DNA of 64,000 nucleotides from Falsiroseomonas bella (GCF_003173615.1 NZ_QGNA01000001.1:248001-312000); one strand, 5' to 3'; positions 26,716 to 36,167 are shown, numbered from the stretch's first letter. The notes: a model not told the origin generated them from the sequence alone. Numbers and translations: made by a program.

Positions 26716-28017
26716 ATGATCGGCCTGGAAGGCATCCTCGTCGGCTTCCTGATCCTGCTCGGCCTGATGATGCTCGGGCTGCACATCGCGACCGCCCTCT
26801 TCGCCACGGCCGCGGCTGGCGCCTGGTTCTTCTTCGGGGACGTGATGTTCCGTCCCTTCGGCACCATGATGTGGGGCACGCTCAACAACTTCCTCCTGGT
26901 CGCCATCCCGCTGTATGTGCTGATGGGCGAGATCCTGGTGCGCGGCGGCGTGACGGAGCGCATGTACGTGGCACTGGCGGACTGGCTGAACCGGCTGCCG
27001 GGCGGGCTGCTGCACACCAACATCGCCGCCTCCACGCTCTTCGCCTCGATCTCGGGGTCTTCCGTCGCGACCGCGGCGACGATCGGCACCGTCGCCTTCC
27101 CGGCCTTCCGCAAGCGCGGCTACAGCGAGAAATGGGTGCTCGGGTCGGTCGCGTCCGGCGCGACGCTCGGCATCCTCATCCCGCCCTCGATCAACATGAT
27201 CATCTACGGCGCGCTGACCAACACCTCGATCGGCGCGCTTTTCCTTGCGGGCTTCCTGCCCGGGCTGCTGATGGCGGCGATGTTCATGGCGGTGATCGTC
27301 GTCGCGAGCGTGCTGTATCCGTCCATTGCCGGAAGCAAGGAGCAGGTGGCGCCGCTGGCCGAACGCGTGGGCCGGCTGAAGGACCTGCTGCCGCCGCTGT
27401 CCATCTTCATCCTGGTGATGGGCAGCATCTATGCCGGCTGGGCCACGCCGACCGAGGCCGCCGGCGTCGGCGTGGTGGCGGCGCTGCTGCTGGTCGGGCT
27501 CAGCGGGCGGCTGACGGTGCACATGCTGGTGCAGTCCATGCTGACCACGGTGGGCGTCACGGCGATGACGCTGCTGATCCTGGTCGCGGCCTTCTACCTG
27601 AACTTCATCGTCGGCGTGCTGGGCGTGCCGGAACAGGTCTCGGCCTTCATGTCCGGCATCGACGTGCATCCCTGGACGATGATCCTGCTGCTGGTGCTGC
27701 TCTACATCTTCCTCGGCTGCTTCCTGGACAGCCTGGCGATGATGATCGCCACCATCCCGATCGTGTTCCCCATCGTCTCCCATCTCGGCTACGACGCCAT
27801 CTGGTTCGGCATCTTCCTGGTGATCATGTGCGAGATCGCGCTGATCACGCCGCCGGTCGGAATGAACCTCTATGTCGTGCAGGGCGTGCGCGGACGCGGC
27901 ACGATCGGGGAGGTGGTGATGGGCACGCTGCCATTCCTGTGCTGCATGTTCGCCATGGTGGCGCTGATGACCGTGTGGCCGGCCTTCATCGGCTTCCTGC
28001 CCAGCCTGCTGTCGTGA
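26716..28017 (+). CDS. TRAP transporter large permease, DctM type
   Basis: 433 residues with about 12 membrane helices. DctM signatures: FASISGSSVATAATIGTVAFP, SGATLGILIPPSINMIIYGALT, GWATPTEAAGVG, and FLGCFLDSLAMMIATIPIVFPI. It is the transport channel of the DctPQM system, driving uptake with the ion gradient. GGAG lies 8 bases before the ATG. Its TGA overlaps the GTG start of the amidohydrolase gene, which ties enzyme synthesis to the transporter. Confidence 0.94.
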   Translation: MIGLEGILVGFLILLGLMMLGLHIATALFATAAAGAWFFFGDVMFRPFGTMMWGTLNNFLLVAIPLYVLMGEILVRGGVTERMYVALADWLNRLPGGLLHTNIAASTLFASISGSSVATAATIGTVAFPAFRKRGYSEKWVLGSVASGATLGILIPPSINMIIYGALTNTSIGALFLAGFLPGLLMAAMFMAVIVVASVLYPSIAGSKEQVAPLAERVGRLKDLLPPLSIFILVMGSIYAGWATPTEAAGVGVVAALLLVGLSGRLTVHMLVQSMLTTVGVTAMTLLILVAAFYLNFIVGVLGVPEQVSAFMSGIDVHPWTMILLLVLLYIFLGCFLDSLAMMIATIPIVFPIVSHLGYDAIWFGIFLVIMCEIALITPPVGMNLYVVQGVRGRGTIGEVVMGTLPFLCCMFAMVALMTVWPAFIGFLPSLLS

Positions 28018-29456
28018 GCGCGCCCGTCACCTGCATCCGCCGCGCCGCCTGGGTCGTCGCCTGGGATGCCGCGCGGGGTTCGCATGTCTATCTGCGCGAC
28101 GCCGACATCGCCTTTGCCGGCGGCGCCATCATCCATGTCGGCGGGCATTGGGACGGCGTGGCGGCGCGCGACATCGACGGCGCCGCGCTGTTCGTCATCC
28201 CCGGCCTGATCAACATCCACTGCCACCCGGCGCAGTCGCCGATCTTCCGCGGCTTCGTCGAGGAGTTCGGCAATCCGCGCCTGTTCTATTCCTCGCGCCA
28301 CCGCTTCCGCCAGGCATTCATCCCCGATACCGAGGCGCAGCTTGCCTCGGCGCGCTTCGGCCTGGCGGAGCTGCTGGCCGGCGGGGTGACGACGGCGGTG
28401 GACCTCAGCCACGCCTATCCCGGCTGGATCGAGCTGCTGGCCGAAAGCGGCATCCGCGCCGTCGCCGCGCCAATGTTCCGCTCTGCGGCCTGGTTCACCG
28501 AGACGGGGCAGGAGACGCAGTACGAGTGGGCGCCCGACCTCGGCGAGGCCGCCTTCGCGGAAGCGGCCGCGGTGATGGAGGCGGCGGAGCGGCATCCTTC
28601 GGGGCGCCTGTCCGCGATGGTCTCGCCGGCGCAGGTGGATACCTGCACGCCGGAGCTGCTGCAGCGGAGTGCCGCGCTCGCCCGCGACACGGGGCGGCCG
28701 CTGCACACCCATGCGGCGCAGAGCTATGCCGAGTTCGCCGGGATGACGCGGCGGCACGACATGACGCCGATCGCATGGCTGCATCGCCTGGGCTTCCTGG
28801 GGCCGCGCACCATCCTGGGCCATGCGGTCTTCACGGACGAGCATCCCTGGCTGGTCTGGCCGCGCCGTGACGACCTGCGCCTGCTGGCGGAGAGCGGCAC
28901 CGCGGTCGCGCATTGCCCCACCGTCTTCCTGCGCGACGGCACGCTGCTGCATGACCTCGGCACCTACTTGGAAGCCGGCATCCGCATCGCGATCGGCACC
29001 GACACCCATCCGCAAAGCCTGCTGGAGGAGATGCGCACGGCCGAGCTGCTGGCCCGCGCCGCCGCCGGCACGCGGCATCGCTGCGACACGGCACGGGTGT
29101 TTCACGCCGCGACGATCGCGGCGGCGGAGGTGCTGGGGCGCGCGGATCTGGGGCGGCTTGCGGTGGGCGCGCGGGCGGACATCGTCTGCTGCACGCTCGA
29201 TCACCCCGCGATGCAGCCGCTGCGCGACCCGCTGCGCAACCTGATCCATGTGGCCGCCGAGCGCGTCGTGCGCGATGTCTGGGTGGATGGGCGGCAGGTC
29301 GTGGCCGATGGCCGCGTGCTGACGATCGACCAGGCTGCAGCGGCGCGCGCGTTGCAGGGCGAGCAGGACAGGCTGGCGGCAGCCGTCGCGCAGCGCGATC
29401 CGGAACGCGCCTCGATCGAGGACCTGATGCCGCTTGCCTTGGCGCTCGGGGCGTGA
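28014..29456 (+). CDS. Amidohydrolase (TRZ/ATZ, cytosine deaminase-like) coupled to TRAP operon
   Basis: 480 residues. Metal-dependent hydrolase with PGLINIHCHPAQSP (His69, His71), RPLHTHAAQSYAEF, HAVFTDEHPW, and the aspartate in IAIGTDTHPQSLLEEM. The extra FVEEFGNPRLFYSSRHRFRQ near the N-terminus and LAVGARADIVCCTLDHPAMQPLRDPL near the C-terminus match N-ethylammeline-chlorohydrolase/hydroxyatrazine-like members. It starts at GTG 28014 with a 4-bp overlap on the permease gene, so the imported solute is most likely its substrate, perhaps a guanidino or s-triazine/pterin-like amine. A longer frame upstream is a shadow of the permease gene. Confidence 0.88.
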   Translation: MSAPVTCIRRAAWVVAWDAARGSHVYLRDADIAFAGGAIIHVGGHWDGVAARDIDGAALFVIPGLINIHCHPAQSPIFRGFVEEFGNPRLFYSSRHRFRQAFIPDTEAQLASARFGLAELLAGGVTTAVDLSHAYPGWIELLAESGIRAVAAPMFRSAAWFTETGQETQYEWAPDLGEAAFAEAAAVMEAAERHPSGRLSAMVSPAQVDTCTPELLQRSAALARDTGRPLHTHAAQSYAEFAGMTRRHDMTPIAWLHRLGFLGPRTILGHAVFTDEHPWLVWPRRDDLRLLAESGTAVAHCPTVFLRDGTLLHDLGTYLEAGIRIAIGTDTHPQSLLEEMRTAELLARAAAGTRHRCDTARVFHAATIAAAEVLGRADLGRLAVGARADIVCCTLDHPAMQPLRDPLRNLIHVAAERVVRDVWVDGRQVVADGRVLTIDQAAAARALQGEQDRLAAAVAQRDPERASIEDLMPLALALGA

Positions 29457-29469
29457 AGCCGCGACGGCG

Positions 29470-31521
29470 CTACCCGATCTCCACCACAAGGTTGCGCGCC
29501 GCGTCGTATCGCGCCGTCGTGCCGGGGGGCAGCACGAGGGTGCTCTCGCGCTCCTCGATCAGCGCGGGCCCGCTGATGGCCTCGCCGGGCGCGAGTGCCG
29601 CGCGGTCGAACACGGCGGCTTCGACGAAGCGGCCGCCGAACCACGCCTGGCGCGTTCCCTTGCGCGCGTTGCCGGAGCCGCCGGGAACGGCGCCGAGATC
29701 AAGGTTCGGCGTCGGGCCACTGACGGTGACGCGCCAACCGACGCATTCGACTGGCAGGTTGCTTTCGACGCGGCCGTAGAGGCGGCGGTATTCGGCCTCG
29801 AAGGCGGCACGGATCGTCGTACGGTCCAGTTCGGCGATGTCGGCTTCCACCTGGTAGCCCTGGCCGGCATAGCGCAGCGCCGCGCGGATGCGGATCTCGG
29901 CGGCTTCCACGCCGGCCTGCGCGACAAGCGCGCGGCCTTCGGCTTCCATGCCGTCGAGCATCGCGCGCAGCGCATCCAGGTCGAGCGTGGCGAGCGCCGC
30001 GACCTGACCGCGAAGAAGCGAAAAACTGATCGGCGCGGCGAGGAAGCCGAAGGCGGAGGCGACGCCCGCGCCGGCGGGCACAACCATCCGCGCGATGCCC
30101 AGCTTCCGCGCGACCTCCACCGCATGCACCGGGCCGGCGCCGCCGATGGGCACCAGCGTGTAGCCTTCGATCCGCCGCGCCTTCTCCAGCGCATGGATCG
30201 CGGCGGCCTGCGCCATGGCGGTGTTCACCGTCTCATGCACGGCGAAGGCTGCCTCGACCGGCGAGAGGCCGAGCGGCTTCGCCAGCTTCTCGTGCACCGC
30301 GGTTTCGGCCGCGGCGACGTCCAGCGTCATCGCGCCCCCCAGGAAACTGCCGGGCGCGAGATAGCCGAGGAGCAGGTCGCAATCGGTGACGGTCGGCTCC
30401 GTGCCGCCGAGGCCGTAGCAGGCGGGGCCGGGATCGCTGCTGGCGCTGTCCGGACCGACGCGCACCAGGCCGAGCGCGTCCACGCGCGCGATGGAACCGC
30501 CGCCCGCACCGATCTCGATCATCTCGACGACGGGCACCTTCAGCGGCAGGCCGCTGCCCTTGCGGAAGCGATCCACGCGGGAGACTTCGAAATCGAGGCT
30601 TCGCTGCGGCTGGCCGCCGTCGATCAGCGCGGCCTTGGCGGTGGTGCCGCCCATGTCGAAGCAGAGCACGTCGGGTGCGCCGGCCGCCGCGCCGATCACG
30701 CGCGCGGCCTGCACGCCACCGGCGGGGCCGGACTGCACGAGGCGGATCGGGTGCCGCGCCGCGACCGCGCCGGCGACCGTGCCGCCATCCGACAGCATCA
30801 GGAAGAGCGGGCCGGCGATGCCCGCCTCGCGCAGGCCAGCTTCCAGCCGCGCGAGGTAGCGTGCGAAGACCGGCAGGACATAGGCGTTGGCGATGGTGGT
30901 GGAGCCGCGCTCGTATTCACCGATCTCCGGCACGAGGTCGGAGGAGAGGCAGAGCGCGATATCGGGCGCTTCCTCGGCGGCGAGTTCCGCGATGCGGCGC
31001 TCATGCGCGGGATTGGCGAAGGCGTGCAGCAGGCAGACGGCGATGGCGCTCACGCCGTCCTCGCGCAGCGCGCGGATCGCGGCGCGCGCGGCGGCTTCGT
31101 CGAGCGGCGTGCGGATGCCGCCATCGGGCAGCAGGCGCTCCGGGATCTCCAGGCGCAGGCGGCGCGGCACCAGCGGGTCGGGGCGGCGCATGAAGAGGTC
31201 GTAGGTGTCGTGGCGGAGCTCGGTGCCGATTTCCTGCACGTCCCGGAAGCCCTGGGTGGTGAGGAAGCCGGTCTTCACGCCGCGGCGCTCGATCAGCGCA
31301 TTGGCGACGAGGGTGGTGCCGTGGATGACGTGGCGCACGTCTTCAGGTGCGACGCCGTGCTGCGCCAGCAGGCCGCGCACGCCGTCCAGCACGGCCTGCT
31401 CGGGCGCGTGCGGCGTGGTGAGGACCTTGCCGTTGAACAGGCGGCCATCGCGGGTGTCGAGCAGGACGAGGTCGGTGAAGGTGCCGCCGATATCCACGCC
31501 GATGCGGTAGGGCGCCTGCAT
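29470..31521 (-). CDS. Hydantoinase A/oxoprolinase family subunit (HyuA-like)
   Basis: 683 residues. ASKHA-type ATPase fold: YRIGVDIGGTFTDLVLLDT at the N-terminus, HGTTLVANALIERRG, and the second phosphate loop CFDMGGTTAKAALIDGG. It is the ATP-using subunit of N-methylhydantoinase, 5-oxoprolinase or acetone-carboxylase-like enzymes; the exact reaction cannot be told from sequence. Its ATG overlaps the stop of the B-subunit gene (TGATG). Third gene of ThDP enzyme-HyuB-HyuA. The closing section ALIEERESTLVLPPGTTARYD is typical. Confidence 0.92.
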   Translation of the reverse strand: MQAPYRIGVDIGGTFTDLVLLDTRDGRLFNGKVLTTPHAPEQAVLDGVRGLLAQHGVAPEDVRHVIHGTTLVANALIERRGVKTGFLTTQGFRDVQEIGTELRHDTYDLFMRRPDPLVPRRLRLEIPERLLPDGGIRTPLDEAAARAAIRALREDGVSAIAVCLLHAFANPAHERRIAELAAEEAPDIALCLSSDLVPEIGEYERGSTTIANAYVLPVFARYLARLEAGLREAGIAGPLFLMLSDGGTVAGAVAARHPIRLVQSGPAGGVQAARVIGAAAGAPDVLCFDMGGTTAKAALIDGGQPQRSLDFEVSRVDRFRKGSGLPLKVPVVEMIEIGAGGGSIARVDALGLVRVGPDSASSDPGPACYGLGGTEPTVTDCDLLLGYLAPGSFLGGAMTLDVAAAETAVHEKLAKPLGLSPVEAAFAVHETVNTAMAQAAAIHALEKARRIEGYTLVPIGGAGPVHAVEVARKLGIARMVVPAGAGVASAFGFLAAPISFSLLRGQVAALATLDLDALRAMLDGMEAEGRALVAQAGVEAAEIRIRAALRYAGQGYQVEADIAELDRTTIRAAFEAEYRRLYGRVESNLPVECVGWRVTVSGPTPNLDLGAVPGGSGNARKGTRQAWFGGRFVEAAVFDRAALAPGEAISGPALIEERESTLVLPPGTTARYDAARNLVVEIG

Positions 31522-33110
31522 CAGACGTAGCCCTCCGCCGCATCCCGCGCGCGATCCTCGGCGCTGCGCTCGCGCGGATCGCCGAAGCCGCCGCCGCCGG
31601 GCGTCTCGAAGGCGATCACGTCGCCGGGCTGCAGCACGATGCGCGCCTTGGCCGGCACCGGCTTGCCGTTCACCAGGTCGCGGCCGCCGCGGCCGGCGCC
31701 GCCGCCGAGCAGGCCGCGCGGCGGATGCTGCACGCGCTCGTGGCGATAGGTGGCTGTCACCGGCTTCCCGCCGACGACCTCGAAGGAAAGACGCTGGCCG
31801 AGGCCGCCGCGGCGGGCGCCGTCGCCGCCCGAGCCTGGGATTAGCGACTTCTGCGTGATGAGCATCGGCACCGCATTCTCGAACTGCTCGACGGGCTGCG
31901 TCGCGACATTGGAGGGGAAAGAGAGGCAGGAGGGGCCGTCATGCGAAGCCGCCGCGCCATGGCCGCCATTCATGAAGAACATGCGCGTGTAGCGACGGCC
32001 ATCCGCGTGCTCGCCGGTGAAATACACGTTCCACAGCGGGCTGCCGGATTCGGCGATGACGCGATCCGGTATGAGCCGGCCGAGCGCGGCCAGCACCAGC
32101 ATCGGCAGGTAGTGGCCAGTCAGATGCCGGCCCCAGACAGGCGCGGGACGGCGCGGGTTCACGATGCAGCCTTCCGGCGCGATGAGCGTGATGGGCCGGA
32201 AGCTGCCGTCGTTGTTGGGCGTCGCCGGATCGAAGGCGCATTTCACGGCGTAGTTCGAATAGGCGCGCGAGAAGTTCAGCGGCGAATTCACGGGCCGCGC
32301 GATCTGCGGATCGGTGCCGCTGAAGTCGAGTGTGATGGAATCGCCCTGGATCGCGAGGCGCAGGCGGATCGTCACCGGATGGTCGAAGCCGTCCGCGGTG
32401 ACCTCATCCGTCACCTCGCCATCCGGCACGGCCGCGATGGCGGCGCGCATCGCGCGTTCGGAGCGGCCAAAAATGTCGGCGGCGAGCGCGTCGAGGTCGG
32501 GGATGCCCTCCTCCTCCAGGATGCGGAACAGGCGCGGCGCGGCCTGGTCGTACATCGCGAATTGCGCGCGGATGTCGCCCAGCGCTTCCTCCGGCATGCG
32601 GAGATTGGCCTCGAGGAAGGCGACGACGTCCTCGTTCTCCTCGCCGGCGCGGAGGATGCGCGCGACGGGGATGGTCAGCCCTTCCTCCCAGGAATCGCGC
32701 GCCTCGACGCTCGGCGCGCCGCCGATGTCGGTGCAGTGGAAGGTGCTGCCGATCCAGGCGGCGATGCGGCCGCTCCGGAACAGCGGGCGGATCATGGTGA
32801 TGTCGTTCAGGTGGCCGGTGCCGAGGTAGCCGTCATTGCTGATCAGCACGTCGCCCGGCGAAAGCCGCGCCGCCGGGATGCGCTCCAGCATCGCGGCGAG
32901 GGTGCGCGGCATGGTGCCGACGAAGCTCGGCACGGAGCGCGAGGATTGCGCGACCTGGCGGCCGGCGCTGTCCATCAGCCCGACCGCCATGTCCCAGTTG
33001 TCGCGCACGACGGAGGAGAAGGAGGTGCGGACGAAGGTTTCCGCCGCCTCGTCCATCAGGCCGCAAATACGCGCCCAGGCGGTGCCGAGGCGCAGCGCGG
33101 GAATGGTCAT
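31521..33110 (-). CDS. Hydantoinase B/oxoprolinase family subunit (HyuB-like)
   Basis: 529 residues. HyuB signatures are MDEAAETFVRTSFSSVVRDNWDMAVGLMD, GDVLISNDGYLGTGHLNDITMIRP, SGTDPQIARPVNSPLNFSRAY and IPGSGGDGARRGGLGQRLSFEV near the C-terminus. It carries out the hydrolytic part of the ATP-dependent hydantoin or oxoproline opening with HyuA. It overlaps the ThDP enzyme gene by 4 bp (ATGA) and HyuA by 1 bp. Confidence 0.92.
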   Translation of the reverse strand: MTIPALRLGTAWARICGLMDEAAETFVRTSFSSVVRDNWDMAVGLMDSAGRQVAQSSRSVPSFVGTMPRTLAAMLERIPAARLSPGDVLISNDGYLGTGHLNDITMIRPLFRSGRIAAWIGSTFHCTDIGGAPSVEARDSWEEGLTIPVARILRAGEENEDVVAFLEANLRMPEEALGDIRAQFAMYDQAAPRLFRILEEEGIPDLDALAADIFGRSERAMRAAIAAVPDGEVTDEVTADGFDHPVTIRLRLAIQGDSITLDFSGTDPQIARPVNSPLNFSRAYSNYAVKCAFDPATPNNDGSFRPITLIAPEGCIVNPRRPAPVWGRHLTGHYLPMLVLAALGRLIPDRVIAESGSPLWNVYFTGEHADGRRYTRMFFMNGGHGAAASHDGPSCLSFPSNVATQPVEQFENAVPMLITQKSLIPGSGGDGARRGGLGQRLSFEVVGGKPVTATYRHERVQHPPRGLLGGGAGRGGRDLVNGKPVPAKARIVLQPGDVIAFETPGGGGFGDPRERSAEDRARDAAEGYV

Positions 33111-34723
33111 CCCCGCATCGCCCGCAGCTGCGCGGGGTAGCCGGCGGGGTCCACATGCACGTCGATCAGCGACGGTCCGTCATGCGCGAAGGCGGCCCGC
33201 AGCGCATCGGCGTAGGAGTCCGGATCGGTCGCGAGGAAGCCGCGCAGGCCGAAGCCTTCCGCAACGCGGGTGAAATCCGGGCGCGTCCAGCGCACGCCGG
33301 CGGGCGGCAGCTGCCGGCTCTGCTGCTTGATGTCGATCAGCGAGAGCGCGCCGTCGTTGAACACCACCGTCACCAGCTTCGCGCCGGTGGCCGCCGCGGT
33401 CGCCAGTTCGCCCGCCACCATCATCAGCCCGCCATCGCCGGTGAAGCAGATGGCGCCGCGCCCGGGGTCGTGCAGCGCCGCCGCGATGCCGGCCGGCAGC
33501 GCGAAACCCATGGAGGCGAGGCCGTTCGAGATCAGCAGGTCGCGCGGCGCGTCGCACTGCCAGAAGGCGGTGGCGGAGAACATGTGCGCCCCGGCATCCA
33601 CCGCCACGCGTGGCGCGAGGCCGGCACGCCGTGCCTCCTGCTGCGCGATGCGCACGATGTCGGGTGGCGAGACGCCACGATCGCCCTCCCAGGCCAGCGC
33701 CCGTTCGGCCGTTGCGCGGTGCGCGGCGATCTCTTCCAGCGTCCAGTCCATAGGATGCACCGCGCGGTGCAGGCTGCGCAGGGAGGCGGCGAGCGCGCCG
33801 TGCAGCGTCGCGGCGGGCGTGACGTAGCGCACCGCGAAAGGCCGCAGCGCGATGTCCACCACGGGCGCGGCATAGCGCCAGGGCTGCAGGATCAGTTCCA
33901 CCGTGTCGAGGCCGATGGTCAGGATCAGGTCGGCCACCTCCATCAGCGGCGCTTCCAGCGTGCCGCCGGTGAAGATGCCGGCATGCAGCGGATGCGCATC
34001 CGGCAGCACGCCCTTCGCCTTGTAGGTGACCAGCACCGGCGCCTGCAGCGCCTCCGCCAGCACGCGCAGCGCCGCCGCGGCCGCGGGCTCCGCGGCTTCC
34101 AGCCCGGCGACCAGCACGGGGCGGCGGGCATTCAGCAGCAGCGCCGCGCCATGGCCGAGATTGGCCGCGACCTTCTCCGCGACGTGTCGCGCCGTGCGGA
34201 TACCGGGCACGCGCCGCGCGGCGGGGCCGGTCAGGTCGAGATGCACCGGGCGCCGCTCACGCTCCGCGAGGTCCAGCAGCGCCGCGACCTCGGCCGCGTC
34301 AACGCCCGTGGCATAGCCCGCGACATAGGGCGCGCTGGCGGCGCGCTGGTCGAAGACCTGGTGCGTCACCCAGCCGAGCTGCTGCGGCGTGAAGCCGTCC
34401 GAGACCAGCACCACCGGCGCCCGTTCCAGGCTGGCGCAGGCAAGGCCGTTCAGCGCATTGCCGACGCCCGGCCCCTTGGTGGTGAGCACCACGCCGGGCG
34501 CGCCGGTCAACTCGGCATCCGCGAGCGCCGCCATCGCCGCCGCGCCTTCGTGCTTCGCCAGCACGAACTCGATGCCGTAGCGCGGCATGCCGAGCAGCAG
34601 GTCCAGCGAGGAGCCGCCGCCGGGCACGCCCCAGATGCGCCGCGTGCCGCGCCGCGCGAGATCCGCCAGCAGCGCCTCCGCCACCGTCTGCGGCGTGGTG
34701 CCCCGCCCCATGTCGTCCGGCAT
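33107..34723 (-). CDS. Thiamine-diphosphate-dependent enzyme (acetolactate-synthase-like)
   Basis: 538 residues. The Pyr domain has RRIWGVPGGGSSLDLLL and catalytic Glu59 in FVLAKHEGAAAMAALADAE; the PP domain has the ThDP motif GDGG (429-432) with Asn456 in VVFNDGALSLI. Family members are acetolactate synthase, benzoylformate or oxalyl-CoA decarboxylases. No regulatory subunit gene is next to it, so a catabolic decarboxylase is more likely than a biosynthetic synthase. Of three clustered in-frame ATGs (34711, 34723, 34738) I chose 34723, which follows GGGGAGGGGG. It heads the operon with HyuB and HyuA. A longer upstream frame antisense to the SDR gene is rejected. Confidence 0.9.
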   Translation of the reverse strand: MPDDMGRGTTPQTVAEALLADLARRGTRRIWGVPGGGSSLDLLLGMPRYGIEFVLAKHEGAAAMAALADAELTGAPGVVLTTKGPGVGNALNGLACASLERAPVVLVSDGFTPQQLGWVTHQVFDQRAASAPYVAGYATGVDAAEVAALLDLAERERRPVHLDLTGPAARRVPGIRTARHVAEKVAANLGHGAALLLNARRPVLVAGLEAAEPAAAAALRVLAEALQAPVLVTYKAKGVLPDAHPLHAGIFTGGTLEAPLMEVADLILTIGLDTVELILQPWRYAAPVVDIALRPFAVRYVTPAATLHGALAASLRSLHRAVHPMDWTLEEIAAHRATAERALAWEGDRGVSPPDIVRIAQQEARRAGLAPRVAVDAGAHMFSATAFWQCDAPRDLLISNGLASMGFALPAGIAAALHDPGRGAICFTGDGGLMMVAGELATAAATGAKLVTVVFNDGALSLIDIKQQSRQLPPAGVRWTRPDFTRVAEGFGLRGFLATDPDSYADALRAAFAHDGPSLIDVHVDPAGYPAQLRAMRG

Positions 34724-34846
34724 CGCCCCCCTCCCCATCAGCTTGCCGTGGGTTATGCATCGCGGGACGCGCAACGTCACCCCGGCGGCTTGCCATCCCG
34801 CCCGGGCGCGCCTTGCATGGCGCCACACCTCGGAAGGGCATGAGCG

Positions 34847-35593
34847 ATGACGACATTCGCGGGCAAGCGCGTGCTGGTGGCGGGCGGCAGCAAGGGGATC
34901 GGGCGGTCCGTCGCGCTGGCTTTCGCGCGGCAGGGTGCCGCCGTGTCCATCTGCGCCCGCGGTGCCGAGGCGCTGGAGGCGACGCGCGCCGAGATCGCGG
35001 CACTCGGCGTCACCGCCCATGCGCTGCCCACCGACCTGGCGGAGGCGAGCGAGGTCGCGCGCTGGGTGATGCAGGCGGCGACGGCGCTCGGCGGCGTGGA
35101 CGTGCTGGTCAACAACGCCTCCGGCTTCGGCTCCCGCGACACGGAGGAGGACTGGGCGAAGGGGCTGCAGGTGGACGTGATGGCGACGGTGCGCGCCAGC
35201 CGCGCCGCGGCGCCGCTGCTGCGCGCGGCGAGCGGCTGCATCGTCAACGTGACCTCCATCTCCGGCTACCGCCCGTCGCTGCGCACGCCGGCCTATGCGG
35301 CGGTGAAGGCGCTGCTGATCAACTACACGCAGAGCCAGGCGGCGGCCTTCGCAAAGGACGGCGTGCGCGTGAATGCGGTGGCGCCCGGCTCGATCGAGTT
35401 CCCCGGCGGCAGCTGGGAACAGCGGCGCAGCAGCGATCCGGCGCTCTACAACCGCATCCGGGATTCCATCCCCTTCGGTCGGCTCGGCACGCCGGAGGAG
35501 GTGGCGGATGTGGTGCTGTTCCTCGCCGGCCCGGCGGCGCGCTGGGTGACGGGGCAGACCATCATCGTGGATGGCGGGCAGTTGCTGAGCTGA
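34847..35593 (+). CDS. SDR family oxidoreductase
   Basis: 248 residues. Cofactor loop VAGGSKGIGRS, VLVNNASGFGS, Ser137/139 in NVTSISG, and Tyr150-x3-Lys154 in TPAYAAVKALL. Arg38 after the second strand (SICARGA) suggests NADPH. Acts on a hydroxy or oxo compound in the cytosol. Divergent from the ThDP-HyuB-HyuA genes with 123 bp between, so it may serve the same pathway. Confidence 0.92.
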   Translation: MTTFAGKRVLVAGGSKGIGRSVALAFARQGAAVSICARGAEALEATRAEIAALGVTAHALPTDLAEASEVARWVMQAATALGGVDVLVNNASGFGSRDTEEDWAKGLQVDVMATVRASRAAAPLLRAASGCIVNVTSISGYRPSLRTPAYAAVKALLINYTQSQAAAFAKDGVRVNAVAPGSIEFPGGSWEQRRSSDPALYNRIRDSIPFGRLGTPEEVADVVLFLAGPAARWVTGQTIIVDGGQLLS

Positions 35594-35735
35594 GGCGGCC
35601 CGCCCGACCTGCAAGGCGCGTTTCGCGTGTGTCGCACGCTGTCACGGACGGAACGCGATTCCGCCGCCGGCGGCATCGCGGCGAAACATCGCGGCGCGAT
35701 AGGGCGGGGGCCAACACCACGGAGGAACCCCGTCC

Positions 35736-36140
35736 ATGTCCCGCCTTCCGCTGCTCTTCCTCGTCACCGCCGCCGCCTGCATGGTGGGCGGCGTCATGCT
35801 CGGCATCGGGATGGGGATGGCGCACGACTTCCGCCTGATGCCCGTGCATGCGCATACCAACCTGGTGGGCTGGGCCTCGCTGGCGCTGATGGGCCTCACG
35901 CTCCGCGCCTGGCCGCAACTGGCGGAGGGGAAGCTCGCCGTGGCCCAGTTCCTTGTCTCGGCCGGCTCTGCGCTGGCCTTCCCGGTGGGGATCTATTTCG
36001 CCGTGATCCATGACGCGCCGGGGCTCGCCATCGTCGCCGGAATGGTGTGGCTCGTCGGGGCGCTGCTGTTCCTCGGCCGGCTCGTGCATCTGCTGGTGGC
36101 GCCGGTGCGGCGGCCCGCAGCCTTCGCCGCGGCGGAGTGA
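35736..36140 (+). CDS. Small four-helix membrane protein with heme-copper-oxidase-like His motif
   Basis: 134 residues with four predicted membrane helices (about 5-25, 38-57, 70-92, 96-118). PVHAHTNLVGWASLALMG resembles the H-x-H-x-N-x-x-G-W segment of subunit I of cbb3 oxidases and nitric-oxide reductases. GGAGGAAC precedes the ATG. The protein is far too short to be a full oxidase subunit, and only part of the oxidase helices is represented. No oxidase genes are nearby. The 142-bp gap before it carries two copies of ATCGCGGCG. Function unknown; it could sense heme or simply share ancestry. Confidence 0.78.
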   Translation: MSRLPLLFLVTAAACMVGGVMLGIGMGMAHDFRLMPVHAHTNLVGWASLALMGLTLRAWPQLAEGKLAVAQFLVSAGSALAFPVGIYFAVIHDAPGLAIVAGMVWLVGALLFLGRLVHLLVAPVRRPAAFAAAE

Positions 36141-36167
36141 CGCGGCCGCGAAGCGCTGAAGCGGGCG

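Noticed and set aside
29434-31530. 698-codon open frame on the plus strand
   Set aside because: Antisense to the HyuA-like gene, composition typical of GC-driven shadow frames.
34724-35614. N-terminal extension of the ThDP enzyme
   Set aside because: It is antisense to the SDR gene, and the family N-terminus and a strong ribosome site are at 34723.
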